Assembly: GCA_040879965.1 (NCBI GenBank) | Contig: JBBDJI010000012.1 | Location: 1-64,000 of the forward strand | Origin: Candidatus Babeliales bacterium | GTDB lineage: Bacteria > Babelota > Babeliae > Babelales > JACPOV01 | Direction of reading: 5' to 3' | Length of the DNA: 64,000 bases | In this document: positions 43,921 through 52,093 of the stretch, piece after piece | Layout of the letters: each line of letters opens with the position of its first letter | How positions within the stretch are numbered: the stretch's first letter is position 1 | Made by a program: the position numbers and the translations under genes | Notes under the pieces: generated by a model | Seen by the model: the letters and a program-made list of their open reading frames with translations, nothing else | Told to the model about the DNA's origin: nothing | Database searches by the model: none

Positions 43921-45078
43921 CTAGCCACAAGACAAATTAAGCCACATGTTATCAACAATATTAATCACGCTCACATTATTAGAACTATAATTAGTCACAT
44001 ATGCGCGTTTACCATCTGGTGAAATCGCAATTGCACTTGGCGATGAGCCAACTATTATTTCAGGGCATAATACTGTATTGGTACACACATCGATAATATT
44101 CACTGTTCCTGGACCCGGAGTTAAATTGGTAAAATTTGGACCAAGATAAAACGTATTGTAATTAGTCACATACACAAAACGACCATCTGGTGTAATTGCA
44201 ACACCTGCTGGTTGATTTCCTAGTGTAATAGTTGCCACTATCATATTAGAACTTAAGTTTACAACACTTACCGTTGTTCCAGAAACTACATTAGGAGCAA
44301 TTCCTCCTGATATCGGTGAAAAGTTATTACTCCCAAAATTAGTTACATACGCATAATTACCATTGGGCGTAATTGTGATACCAAATGGACCAAAAAAACC
44401 TGTTATGGTTCCAACTACAGTATTATCAGATGTACGTATGATACTCATGGTACCAGTACCCGGATTACCATTTACATAGTTAATTGTATATACCATTGTA
44501 CCATCAGGTGCTATTGCTAATGATGCCGGAGCCTGCCCTACAGTAATAGTTCCAGTAATGGTATTCGTATTTAAATTTACTACGCTTACAGTAGTCCCAT
44601 TCCCACTACCCACACCTGCAGCACTTCCATAATTATTGACATACCCAGTATTGCCATCTGGCGAAATAACGAAACCCGATGGACCATCAAAGCCAGTAAT
44701 TGTACCAATAATTGTATTAGTAGCTATATCGATAATCGAAACGGTAGTACCACCGCTATTAGTAATATAAGCTTTGGTGCCTTCTGCATTAATCGTTACA
44801 GTATATAGTTCATTAAAACCGGCATCACTAATAGTTTTAATTATCGTATTCGTATTAAGATTTATTACGCTTACAGTACTTCCACCAGCAACACCATCAT
44901 TATTATTATTGACAACATATGCAAATTTACCATTAGGTGTAATAGCAATTCCTGCAGGAGAATTACCCTGTGTAATAGGAATAGTTGCAACTATTCTACT
45001 TGATTGACATGTACAACTAGAAGATTGCATTAAAAACAAAAAAATGAAGAAACAAAATACTCTAATTTTTCTTCTCAT
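43921..45078 (-). CDS. Exported YVTN-type beta-propeller surface protein
   Basis: 385 residues. The N-terminus (FCFFIFLFLMQSSSCTCQ) is a signal peptide with a Cys that could be a lipidation site. Eight or so repeats of about 45 residues with the YVTN hallmark (SPAGIAITPNGKFAYVVNNN, STVSVINLNTNTIIKTI, ASLAIAPDGTMVYTINY, AIAISPDGKRAYVTNY). Such propellers are common surface or S-layer-associated proteins in archaea and bacteria and usually mediate binding. Repeats are similar enough at DNA level to allow recombination between blades. AGGAGAGGG precedes the start. Confidence 0.9.
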   Translation of the reverse strand: MRRKIRVFCFFIFLFLMQSSSCTCQSSRIVATIPITQGNSPAGIAITPNGKFAYVVNNNNDGVAGGSTVSVINLNTNTIIKTISDAGFNELYTVTINAEGTKAYITNSGGTTVSIIDIATNTIIGTITGFDGPSGFVISPDGNTGYVNNYGSAAGVGSGNGTTVSVVNLNTNTITGTITVGQAPASLAIAPDGTMVYTINYVNGNPGTGTMSIIRTSDNTVVGTITGFFGPFGITITPNGNYAYVTNFGSNNFSPISGGIAPNVVSGTTVSVVNLSSNMIVATITLGNQPAGVAITPDGRFVYVTNYNTFYLGPNFTNLTPGPGTVNIIDVCTNTVLCPEIIVGSSPSAIAISPDGKRAYVTNYSSNNVSVINIVDNMWLNLSCG

Positions 45079-45174
45079 GATGAGTACCCTCTCCTATGAG
45101 CATATAAGAATTAAATTAGTCTAATCATTTGATTCAAAGCATGTCAACAAATAAAATTGCTGTTTAGATATGCT

Positions 45175-45478
45175 TTAGTATAAATGAAAACCTGAATTAT
45201 GTGCCTCTAATTTTTCTTTAAGATCATCTTGACTAATATATTTTAGATTGGAGAAATTAATTGAATTGATTTTAGAAATCATTAAAAAAAACTGGCCATG
45301 CCAGCCGAAGCCTTGGCATAATCTGGCGCCTACAGCCGACTATTTTAGAACTTTTTAGCCTCTTTGATAAAAAGGCTTTTATTTTATTCCAAAGTTCTGA
45401 ATGAAACCCAACATGCCCTATCTGCGTACCAATAGTAATATTAAAAATATCTTTTTCATAAATTTTATTTTTTTTCAC
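45175..45478 (-). pseudogene. Broken small secreted-protein gene with inserted GC-rich element
   Basis: Upstream part: the minus-strand frame from 45478 reads IGTQIGHVGFHSELWNKIKA then runs through the GC-rich element. A signal-peptide-like start (MKKIFLILLL) exists in another frame near 45455. Downstream of the element a 35-codon piece (45175-45282: MISKINSINFSNLKYISQDD and on to a stop) is in a different frame but codes plausibly. The simplest reading is one gene split by frameshifts and by an insertion at 45283-45345. Original function unknown. Confidence 0.45.
45292..45340. repeat. GC-rich hairpin-forming element
   Basis: 49 bp with about 63% G+C by hand count, in DNA that is otherwise strongly AT-rich. 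On the minus strand it forms TGCCA-AG-GC-(TTCG)-GC-TGGCA, with a UUCG tetraloop, next to a perfect palindrome CTGGCATGGCCAG and a following T8 run. It resembles a dispersed palindromic repeat. Only one copy is seen in this window. Confidence 0.5.
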
Positions 45479-45480
45479 AT

Positions 45481-46166
45481 ATGATTAATCTAAATGTCGA
45501 TACCTGTCCAGTCAAAAGGAGAATTGTAAAGATCTACTATATAAATTTAATTCTAATTTTAAGTAGTTTTAACTACGTTGTTCCAAATCAACAGGAAAAT
45601 TCTTTAAAAACTGTAAGCAAAGATCTTTTTGTAGGTACTGCAGCCGGCGCTAGTGGTATGGTAGTGTATACTCCCTTTCATTATTTTCAAAACAGAACAA
45701 TTCAAAAACTGCCTATTATAAAAAATCCATTTGTTTGATTTCGTGGATTACCTTCTCTCGCACGACTATTGCTCTTGAAATGGCTACATATGGATTAATA
45801 ATAAGAACTATGAAAAAAAACCAAAAATGATCTTTATGAATGTTTTCATGGTTCTTTTAAAAGATATGAAAGATAAAATTAATACAAAACTGGATAACTA
45901 AACGCTATCTTCTGTTGCTGCAAGGCTTGCTTTCTGGTGGAACTATTGTACTAACAACTCAGCCTTTTATGGTACTTATTACAAAGCTTTATGCTAATTT
46001 AAAAAAAGAAAAATATAAACATGGCTTTGATGCTGCATATAAAATTTTACGCAATGAAGGAGTGCGAGGATTTTATAAAGGTTGTGGCTATAGAGCAATG
46101 GGCATAATTGCAGCTTTACCAGTAATAAATGCTTCTCGTGATTTTTTTAATAAAAGAATAAGTTAA
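45481..46166 (+). pseudogene. Decayed mitochondrial-carrier-family (SLC25-like) gene
   Basis: Three pieces in order. Piece 1 (to the TGA at 45736) has a hydrophobic start then LFVGTAAGASGMVVYTPFHY (carrier helix 1 with its P-x-x-x-x-x-K/R-like turn) and, past the TGA, FRGLPSLAR. Piece 2, in another frame from about 45760, reads TTIALEMATYGLIIRTM, as in helix 2. Piece 3 (from about 45915) is the clearest: GLLSGGTIVLTTQPFMVLIT, then YKHGFDAAYKILRNEGVRGF and YKGCGYRAMGI, the classic carrier pattern (Y-x-G-x-x-D...E-G-x-x-G-x-Y-K-G). At least one nonsense and two frame changes disrupt it, and AAGGAG is followed by no start codon. Carriers are eukaryotic proteins, rarely found in host-adapted bacteria, so transfer from a host is the likely origin. 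Confidence 0.75.
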
Positions 46167-46211
46167 TTAATTTATGGTTAACACTCAACAACTGAAGATT
46201 ATTTTTTTATA

Positions 46212-46269
46212 AATCTATAATCTTGCAAAAGATTACATACTTGCTTAGTACAATAATAAAAGTTATCCA
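46212..46269 (-). pseudogene. Fragment of a duplicated peroxiredoxin gene
   Basis: 58 bp matching 39353-39410 inside the peroxiredoxin gene at 54 of 58 positions by direct comparison. The four differences are all transitions towards A or T, and all change the amino acid. On the minus strand it still reads DNFYYCTKQVCNLLQDYR, against DNSYYCTKQVCSLSQGYR in the intact gene, so it covers the active-site cysteines. The flanks are not alignable on inspection, except a weak match further upstream. Confidence 0.8.
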
Positions 46270-46323
46270 AAAATCAGCTTTTTTCATTATTAAAATCTTT
46301 TTAACAAATAATCTAAAGCTACC

Positions 46324-46524
46324 GATAATGAAAAAACCTTAGAATTTTTATTTTCTAAATATAAACAAATCTATTATGCCCATTGAGTACCTGCTTCAGA
46401 TGTTAAGCAATAGAAAAGTAAAAAGCTTTCTGGCAATAATATTTACGATTTGCCTGAAGATACAAGAGCAAATTTAACAAGCAAAGATTTATTGGATGTT
46501 TCTAAAAGAATCTTTATGCTTTAA
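46324..46524 (+). pseudogene. Unidentified decayed coding stretch
   Basis: A plus-strand frame of 67 codons interrupted by TGA (46384) and TAG (46411) reads plausibly as protein, including NEKTLEFLFSKYKQIYYAH before the first stop and NIYDLPEDTRANLTSKDLLD after the second. No family recognised. The 406 bp from 46167 to 46572 hold only this and the peroxiredoxin scrap. Confidence 0.4.
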
Positions 46525-46572
46525 TTTGTACTCAGTAAAGTAATGAAGTTAAAAATTTTATTGTAGGTTAAA

Positions 46573-47460
46573 ATGTTGAAAATTTTAAAACCAAAAATAT
46601 TCCATCTGCATCTTTTAGTGCAATTTTTTTTATTGTTTTCTTATATTATGAGCAACCAATCAAATCATCACTTTGCTTGGAATGGTGAAAATTATGACAA
46701 GGTTTCATCATTCCAATATAAAGCCGGTGTAGAAGCGATAGAATCGTTCAATTTGTGCGGCGATGAGAAAATTTTAGATATCGGATGTGGCAATGGAAAA
46801 ACTGCTGCTTTATGTGCTAGAAAATTAACATCCGGTTCATTAACAGCAATCGACGCATCTTCTAGCATGATAAATTTTGCACTCGAGCATTATGGAAATA
46901 CCTCAAATTTAACTTTTTTGCTGCAAGATGTTGTTACTATGTCCTTTGATCAGGAATTCGACTTAGTATATTCGCTATTTTGTTTACACTGGGTTAAAGA
47001 TCAAGAAATTGCTATGAAAAATATTGCAAAAAGCCTTAAGCCTGGTGGCAAAGCAGTTTTGTATATTTCACTGCCAAACAAATTTAATAAAACTTTTAAA
47101 GACGAATTTAATAAAATAATAAACTCTACTCTTTGGAGCCCTTATAAAGACCTTTTGCATTATAATCATTTTCCAATTCCAAAAAAAACATGGTTTAAAT
47201 ATGCAAAGAATAATAATTTTGAAGTAAAGTTCAAAACTATCCAAGATAGCAATTTCTATGAGAACTACGATAAATTCAAGCAAAGATATATAGCTTATGG
47301 TTTAGGAGCAGAAATACTCCAGGTTATGGGGCACGAAATTGGCAATCAGTTTGTCGATTGCTATCTTGAAAATGTTTATAAAACCTTGGGTTTAACTAAG
47401 GAGCAATCTATCGTATGGAAAATGGATATATTAATTCTCATACTATCGACACAACATTAA
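46573..47460 (+). CDS. Class I SAM-dependent methyltransferase (Tam-like) with hydrophobic N-terminus
   Basis: 295 residues. The N-terminal 27 residues are hydrophobic (FHLHLLVQFFLLFSYIM) like a signal or anchor; an internal ATG at about residue 27 (MSNQSNHHFAWNGENYDKVS) could give a soluble form. The core is a class I methyltransferase: AWNGENYDKVSSFQYKAG like the start of trans-aconitate methyltransferase, motif I ILDIGCGNGKTAALC near residue 66, acidic loop AIDASSSM, then FDLVYSLFCLHWV and KSLKPGGKAVLYIS. Substrate unknown. It is the only intact gene between two decayed stretches. Confidence 0.85.
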   Translation: MLKILKPKIFHLHLLVQFFLLFSYIMSNQSNHHFAWNGENYDKVSSFQYKAGVEAIESFNLCGDEKILDIGCGNGKTAALCARKLTSGSLTAIDASSSMINFALEHYGNTSNLTFLLQDVVTMSFDQEFDLVYSLFCLHWVKDQEIAMKNIAKSLKPGGKAVLYISLPNKFNKTFKDEFNKIINSTLWSPYKDLLHYNHFPIPKKTWFKYAKNNNFEVKFKTIQDSNFYENYDKFKQRYIAYGLGAEILQVMGHEIGNQFVDCYLENVYKTLGLTKEQSIVWKMDILILILSTQH

Positions 47461-47870
47461 ACCAACAGATAACAATGTAAAGCCCTAAAATGATAACTTT
47501 TCTTAGAACCTATTCAAAAAGCTGAGCAACGCGGTAATATTATCCCAGTTATTACGGTCATTTATTATTGACCCCGATAGATGGAGAATCGAAGCAATTT
47601 CATCATTTAATAAGCAAAAGTTAATTTAAAAATCTTTTAATTTAAGTCTTTAAGTTGTTGTTTTGTTTTTTGTTAAAAATAACTGACCTACTAGGCGAAG
47701 CTTTTATATGAAGCAGGTACTCCTAATGGGTTCCAAATCCCTGTTTTGAAACATTTGTAGTTTAACATTTTATTGGTTATTGCAATAATTTTGTGATATA
47801 TAATAATCAAAACTATCTATTAACTTTATTACTTATAATTTATTAATGCATAAAATTAAAGGATCGTCTT
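47461..47870. other. 410-bp decayed intergenic stretch with tRNA-Glu-like repeat
   Basis: No intact gene. Short coding-like pieces occur (PIQKAEQRGNIIPVITV near 47510-47560, DPDRWRIEAISSFNKQKLI near 47567-47625, EAGTPNGFQIPVLKHL near 47710-47757), all in conflicting frames, so this is probably gene debris. Positions 47722-47747 match 52089-52114 (the tRNA-Glu 3' region) at 21 of 26 positions in the same orientation. Confidence 0.45.
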
Positions 47871-48374
47871 ATGAAAATTAATCTATTGTTAGCATCACTT
47901 TGTATAACGCAAATGCATATTTTTGCTATGGAATCAAAAAAATTAACTATTTCCTATATAGAAAAAAAAATTAATAGTGCTTCTCAAAAGAATAACTACA
48001 TAAAAGCACGTCAATGGTTTGATCGGTTATCATTACTTGCTGGTGCAGATTGGAAATATTTTAATCTAGATCAGAAAGAAAAATATGGCGATATATATTC
48101 AAATCTTTATGATATTATAGAAAAATTAAAATCTTCAAATCGTCAGTCAACTACAAATACAGATGTTTTGGATGTTATTGCTGTTAATATATCAGCAATA
48201 AAGAAAGAAGCTTCATGGTTAATAGAGAAGTTAAATCAGAACCAGTGTGATATTGAATGGTCAGAAATGTTGGATAATAAAGTTTCTTTTCCTTCACCTG
48301 AAGAGTTAAAAAAGAATCGCATAGAAAATCTAGCCCAAACTGGTCTTATAAAAAAAATGAATAACGATAACTAA
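47871..48374 (+). CDS. Secreted helical protein, unknown
   Basis: 167 residues. AAAGGATCGTCTT precedes the ATG. Signal peptide (MKINLLLASLCITQMHIFA, then M-E-S). The mature part is helical with Trp-containing blocks (YIKARQWFDRLSLLAGADWK, EASWLIEKLNQNQCDIEW). No known family. Sits at the left part of the putative integrated element, apart from its neighbours. Confidence 0.75.
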   Translation: MKINLLLASLCITQMHIFAMESKKLTISYIEKKINSASQKNNYIKARQWFDRLSLLAGADWKYFNLDQKEKYGDIYSNLYDIIEKLKSSNRQSTTNTDVLDVIAVNISAIKKEASWLIEKLNQNQCDIEWSEMLDNKVSFPSPEELKKNRIENLAQTGLIKKMNNDN

Positions 48375-48411
48375 GAATCTATCTCAAAATTCAAGAATTT
48401 GAAATAACACT

Positions 48412-48649
48412 TTAAAAAAAGAGATTAATAGTAAAAAAAACTGTAACAACCCTTATTAAATAGTTTAATGGATAATAAGAAATTAAAGAAGATCTTAATC
48501 CCCAACTTATGAACCATATAAAATTTCCCCAAGCAAGAGGGGCACATGACCAACTTTTAATAGGCGTCATTTTTTGAGTGTCACTTTTATCCATTGATAG
48601 GCAGAAAAATAGTATGAAAAATATAAAAAAATAACCACTTTTTAAACAT
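48412..48649 (-). pseudogene. Small exported protein with a homopolymer frameshift
   Basis: ATG at 48647-48649 preceded by AGGATATTTTT starts a signal-peptide-like frame (MFKKWLFFYIF...) that stops early. The other frame continues from FFILFFCLSMDKSDTQ to the end of a 60-codon ORF at 48412 with plausible coding sequence (SWSCAPLAWGNFIWFISWGL). Removing one T from the run of seven (A run at 48625-48631 on the plus strand) joins both into a 78-residue exported protein. It may be a real mutation, a phase-variable switch or a sequencing slip. Confidence 0.5.
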
Positions 48650-48738
48650 AAAAATATCCTTATTTTTTGAAGATTACGTGATCAAAATTATTTTTAGTAA
48701 AGTTTCTTCCAGTATTTTATCAAGTTTCAAAAGGCAAT

Positions 48739-49059
48739 TTAATCTACCTCAACCTTTGTGAGCGTAACGCCGGGAAATAATTCTTGGAGCTTTTCTTGAG
48801 AAAATATAAACATTGATGGTAGAAACAGTTCCATGATAGTCTTTTTGCATTCTGTTTTCGATATTTCTTTAGTTCTCCATTTAATTAATGTTTGGCGTAT
48901 TTCTTCTTTTAAATTCATTTCAATTTTATCTAGTTCGTGATTTGTACTTCTTACCTCATGATTTGATGGTCTGAAAAAGTTCAACACAGAACGCAAGTCA
49001 AAACATGCTGATGAACTAATGGAAAAGCATAACAAGTAAAATACAAATATTTGTTTCAC
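48739..49059 (-). CDS. Small secreted protein, unknown
   Basis: 106 residues, GTG start at 49057-49059 with GAGGAGATAGT upstream. Signal peptide (KQIFVFYLLCFSISSSACF); the Cys after S-S-A could be lipidated. A short imperfect duplication (NHEVRSTNHEL) lies near residue 35, and the rest is charged and helical (KEEIRQTLIKWRTKEISKTE). No family recognised. Confidence 0.7.
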   Translation of the reverse strand: MKQIFVFYLLCFSISSSACFDLRSVLNFFRPSNHEVRSTNHELDKIEMNLKEEIRQTLIKWRTKEISKTECKKTIMELFLPSMFIFSQEKLQELFPGVTLTKVEVD

Positions 49060-49175
49060 ACTATCTCCTCAAAAAAAGAATTCTATTACATGAATACGAC
49101 TAAAAACCAGTTTACGTAGTAATCTACTTCAATGTACAGAGCAACTGTTTTTATATTTGAAAAAATTATGCTTAA

Positions 49176-49612
49176 AGCCTATCCGAAAATTAATTAAAAT
49201 TTAAAAGACCCTTTAAAACCGGCTATACTAGCTGGTTTTAAAGGGCTAATATGAAGCATATGCCAGATTCATTGTAGTGTGAACTAAAAAAATTATTTCC
49301 GCAAAAAACAAGTAAAGTTGAACGACCAGAGTTTGATAAAAAGCACAAGAACATTATCCCAAACGAAATAGTAAATATTCGATACCATTTCAAGAAAAGC
49401 TCCATTTGCAGCATTTGGAAGGAAAGACCCCCTGATCGATCAAAAATAGTCATAAATAACATGCAATACTTGAAGATCGGAAAGCGGATAGCGCTTTTGT
49501 GATGTAAAAAAACTTTACAAGTTTTGTAATAACATCGAAAAATAATTTTAGTTTTCTTTAGTTTGCTTGTTCCTTACGGCTTTTTGATATGATTGCAATT
49601 TATGGATAAGCT
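49176..49612 (+). mobile_element. Remnant of an IS5-type insertion sequence
   Basis: Terminal inverted repeats: left AGCCTATCCGAAAATT (49176-49191), right AATTTATGGATAAGCT (49597-49612), 13 of 16 positions complementary. Inside, the frame from ATG 49251 reads MKHMPDSL-stop-CELKKLFPQKTSKVERPEFDKK, which matches the start of IS5-family transposases (D-S-L-W-E-E-L-K-K-L-L-P-Q-K...G-R-P-E-x-D-N-K) with the Trp codon turned into TAG. Further on, the frame near 49385-49440 reads RKAPFAAFGRKDPLIDQ, like the central catalytic region. Most of the roughly 1-kb element is deleted. Not functional. Confidence 0.7.
49209..49245. repeat. Strong 17-bp hairpin in the IS remnant leader
   Basis: Perfect 12-nt arms CCCTTTAAAACC/GGTTTTAAAGGG, extended by one wobble pair and GCTA/TAGC around a 3-nt loop. 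It lies six bases before the transposase ATG, where it would block read-through transcription or translation. Such hairpins guard some IS transposase genes. Confidence 0.6.
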
Positions 49613-49689
49613 CTAAATTATTGACTCAACATTATTAATTATTTTAGTATCCTCAATAGTTACTTTTATGAATTATAATAAGGTATTTG

Positions 49690-50433
49690 GTGGTAAAAAT
49701 TTTTTTTAAAAATATTTCAAATCATATAGTTATATTATTCTTCTGTATTCTTTTACTTTCTGGATGCCGAAGAAAGGTATACGTAACTAGCAATACTTTT
49801 GCTGATGTAAAAACAATACCAAAAGGATTTTCTATTGACAGTTCTTTTTACATTACATCCCTGAATCAAATTAATAAATTATTATCCAATGAGATATCTC
49901 AGAAAATTTCGGTAATTCTTACAGATAAAGGATATGTTATTCGCGATGCTAAAGATGCAGATTTCCTTCTAGTATTTAATTTTGCAATAGAAGAATCAAA
50001 GCAAATTATTAATATTCCTCAGTATATTCCAGGTCAGACATCAACAACGACAGGAACAGTTAGGAATCCCTATGGGTTTACAGCTGCTCAATATCAGCAA
50101 CAAACTACATCATCAGGAAACATAATATATATCCCTGTAGAGCGCATGTTCTATTCAAAAGGAATTGTTATTTATGTTTACGATGCGAATGAATATAGAA
50201 AAACAAAAAAAGAAGAATTAATATGGCAAGGCTCAGCTGTTACCTGCGATGAAAGTAATGATCTTAGAGAAGCAATAGATTATCTTTTAGTGGCAGCTTC
50301 CCAAGATTTTGGACGAAGCACTGGAAGAAATAAGCAAATCCAAATTAATGTTGATAATAAACTTATTGAAAAATTGAGCCAAGGAATATATTCTGCTCTT
50401 TCTCAACAGTTTAAAGAGTGTATAATTGCATAA
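49690..50433 (+). CDS. DUF4136-like lipoprotein
   Basis: 247 residues, GTG start at 49690 (AAGG upstream; a TTG three bases earlier is the alternative). Lipoprotein signal ILFFCILLLSGC with the lipobox L-S-G-C. The mature part starts VYVTSNTFADVKTIPKGFSI and contains ILTDKGYVIRDAKDADFLLV followed by a YDANEYRKTKKEELIWQGSA block, which fits the DUF4136 pattern (short ykTF-like strand, KGY...ADFLV, W-x-G). Such lipoproteins are periplasmic-facing, of unknown function. It is intact although surrounded by mobile-element debris. Confidence 0.8.
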   Translation: MVKIFFKNISNHIVILFFCILLLSGCRRKVYVTSNTFADVKTIPKGFSIDSSFYITSLNQINKLLSNEISQKISVILTDKGYVIRDAKDADFLLVFNFAIEESKQIINIPQYIPGQTSTTTGTVRNPYGFTAAQYQQQTTSSGNIIYIPVERMFYSKGIVIYVYDANEYRKTKKEELIWQGSAVTCDESNDLREAIDYLLVAASQDFGRSTGRNKQIQINVDNKLIEKLSQGIYSALSQQFKECIIA

Positions 50434-50644
50434 TATCTTTCTGTAAAAAATATAAAAATCGCAAAACATCAAAGATCCAAAATGATAAAGTGTTTTGACT
50501 TTTTTTAGAAAAAGGAGAAAATGCCATTTTAGTAGCTTATTTAAAGTAGCTTTTAGTGGCATCCCATACAGGACTATTTTATAACTAGTAGGATATAAAC
50601 TTTTGGCAAGCTACTCTAAACTGCCTGAGATTGTTCTTCTATAA

Positions 50645-52093
50645 AGTAATTTACATGCATAGATCAGTACAGAAGAACAAAAAGAAATGGGGCATTCGCT
50701 TCCCGCTCAAGTAGCTTGTCTTGAAAAATATTGTCAGAGCAAAGGCTTTGTCATAATCAAAAGTTGTAGCTTTGATGAAAGCGCTTATAAAAGCCAACGC
50801 GATGAATTCGATACTATTCTTGATTTTGTACTCGAACAAAAAGATAAAATCGCAGTTTGCTTTGATAAAGTAGACCGTCTTACACGCGACAATTTGATAG
50901 ACGGATAGGAATACTCTATGACAAAGCTTTACGCGATGAACTAGAATTACACTTTGTATCTGATGGATAGGTTGTTACGAGTAAAATTTCCGCTGCACAA
51001 AAATTTCAATTCGGTATAACTCTTAACTTAGCCAAATATTATTCTGATGCAATAAGCGATAATGTTAACCGTGCAAATGAACAAAAATGGCGTAAAGGTA
51101 AATGGACGAGTAAGGCTCCTTACGGTTACAAAAATATTGTAAGACCTAATGGAAAAAGAGATATAGTAGTAGATGATCATGAAGCTCATATCGTAAAAAA
51201 AACATTCGAATGGTACGCAACTGGTATATACTCCATGGAATTATTGCGTGCAAAGCTTAAATCCGAATACGGCGTTCAATGGATTAGGAGCTTTGTAGAC
51301 AAACTACTCAAGCGTCATTTTCTATTACGGGATTATGGAAATTAAAGGGAAAATGTTTCCCCACTGTTACCCTCCGTTAATCTCAAAAGCCTTATTTGAT
51401 CAAGTCCAAAAAAGTGAAACTGGTTTTAATAAGAGCAACAAATATAAATATGCAGGACTTCCATTTATGTATAGAGGATTATTGCGTTGTGGAGATTGCG
51501 GCTTAGCAATAACACCAGAAAGACACAAAGGCTATTATCACTGTACTCAATACAATGGGAAGCATGGGGCTAAATGGCTGCGAGAAGAAGAAATCACAGA
51601 GCAAATTGGAAAAGTATTTCAACAGATACAACTACCTCCTGAAATTTTTCAGGAAATAACCAACACATTGAATAAGGTCCATCAGGACAAAATTGAGTTT
51701 CATAATAAACACTTTGATAAACTTACCGCTGAGCAAAAATCTATCACCAAGATGATGGATAACTTGTATTTAGACAAACTGAAGGGAGAAATTAACGATG
51801 AAAAATATAACAGATTTCATACTTCCTTGCGTAGCCAGATGGATGATGTTACTACGCGTTTGAGTCGTTTACAAGAAGCTGAAGATAACTACTATATAAT
51901 TACCAAATATGTCCTGGAATTATCTAAGAAAGCTGATGGCTTATTTAAAAGTTCAGAAGTTGAGAAAAAACGCCAATTAATCAAACTGGTACTTTCGAAC
52001 TTACGAATTGAAGGCGATAAAGTGCTCTACGACGCACAAAAGCCTTTTGATTTGTTATTGAAAAACGCTGATTGTGTAAGCTGGCGTCCCTAA
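50645..52093 (+). pseudogene. Large serine recombinase (CcrB/resolvase family), broken
   Basis: Pieces in order: ISTEEQKEMGHSLPAQVACL (catalytic-Ser region of the resolvase domain; the codon before I-S-T reads TAG), VCFDKVDRLTRDN, then a frame change near 50905, ILYDKALRDELELHFVSDG followed by TAG at 50968, NVNRANEQKWRKGKW and APYGYKN (recombinase domain), a frameshift near 51320 within FYYGIMEIKGKMFPH, and a long intact C-terminal part (51335-52093) with the zinc ribbon LRCGDCGLAITPERHKGYYHC and a coiled coil. At least three lesions make it inactive. The stop TAA (52091-52093) lies inside tRNA-Glu, on the opposite strand, so the element seems to have used the tRNA 3' end as target. Confidence 0.88.

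Noticed and set aside
45736-45738. TGA read as Trp (alternative genetic code) in the carrier-like gene, since W would fit the protein well
   Set aside because: Further frame changes follow in the same gene, and intact genes nearby end in TGA (for example bamD and the ABC binding protein), so TGA is a normal stop and the gene is a pseudogene.
47707-47748. A second, complete tRNA gene at the tRNA-Glu-like repeat
   Set aside because: No acceptor or D arm can be paired around the T-arm-like sequence, so at most it is a fragment or att-like repeat.
49238-49462. 74-codon minus-strand ORF at the IS remnant
   Set aside because: It is the shadow of the decayed transposase on the plus strand and has no binding site or sensible product.
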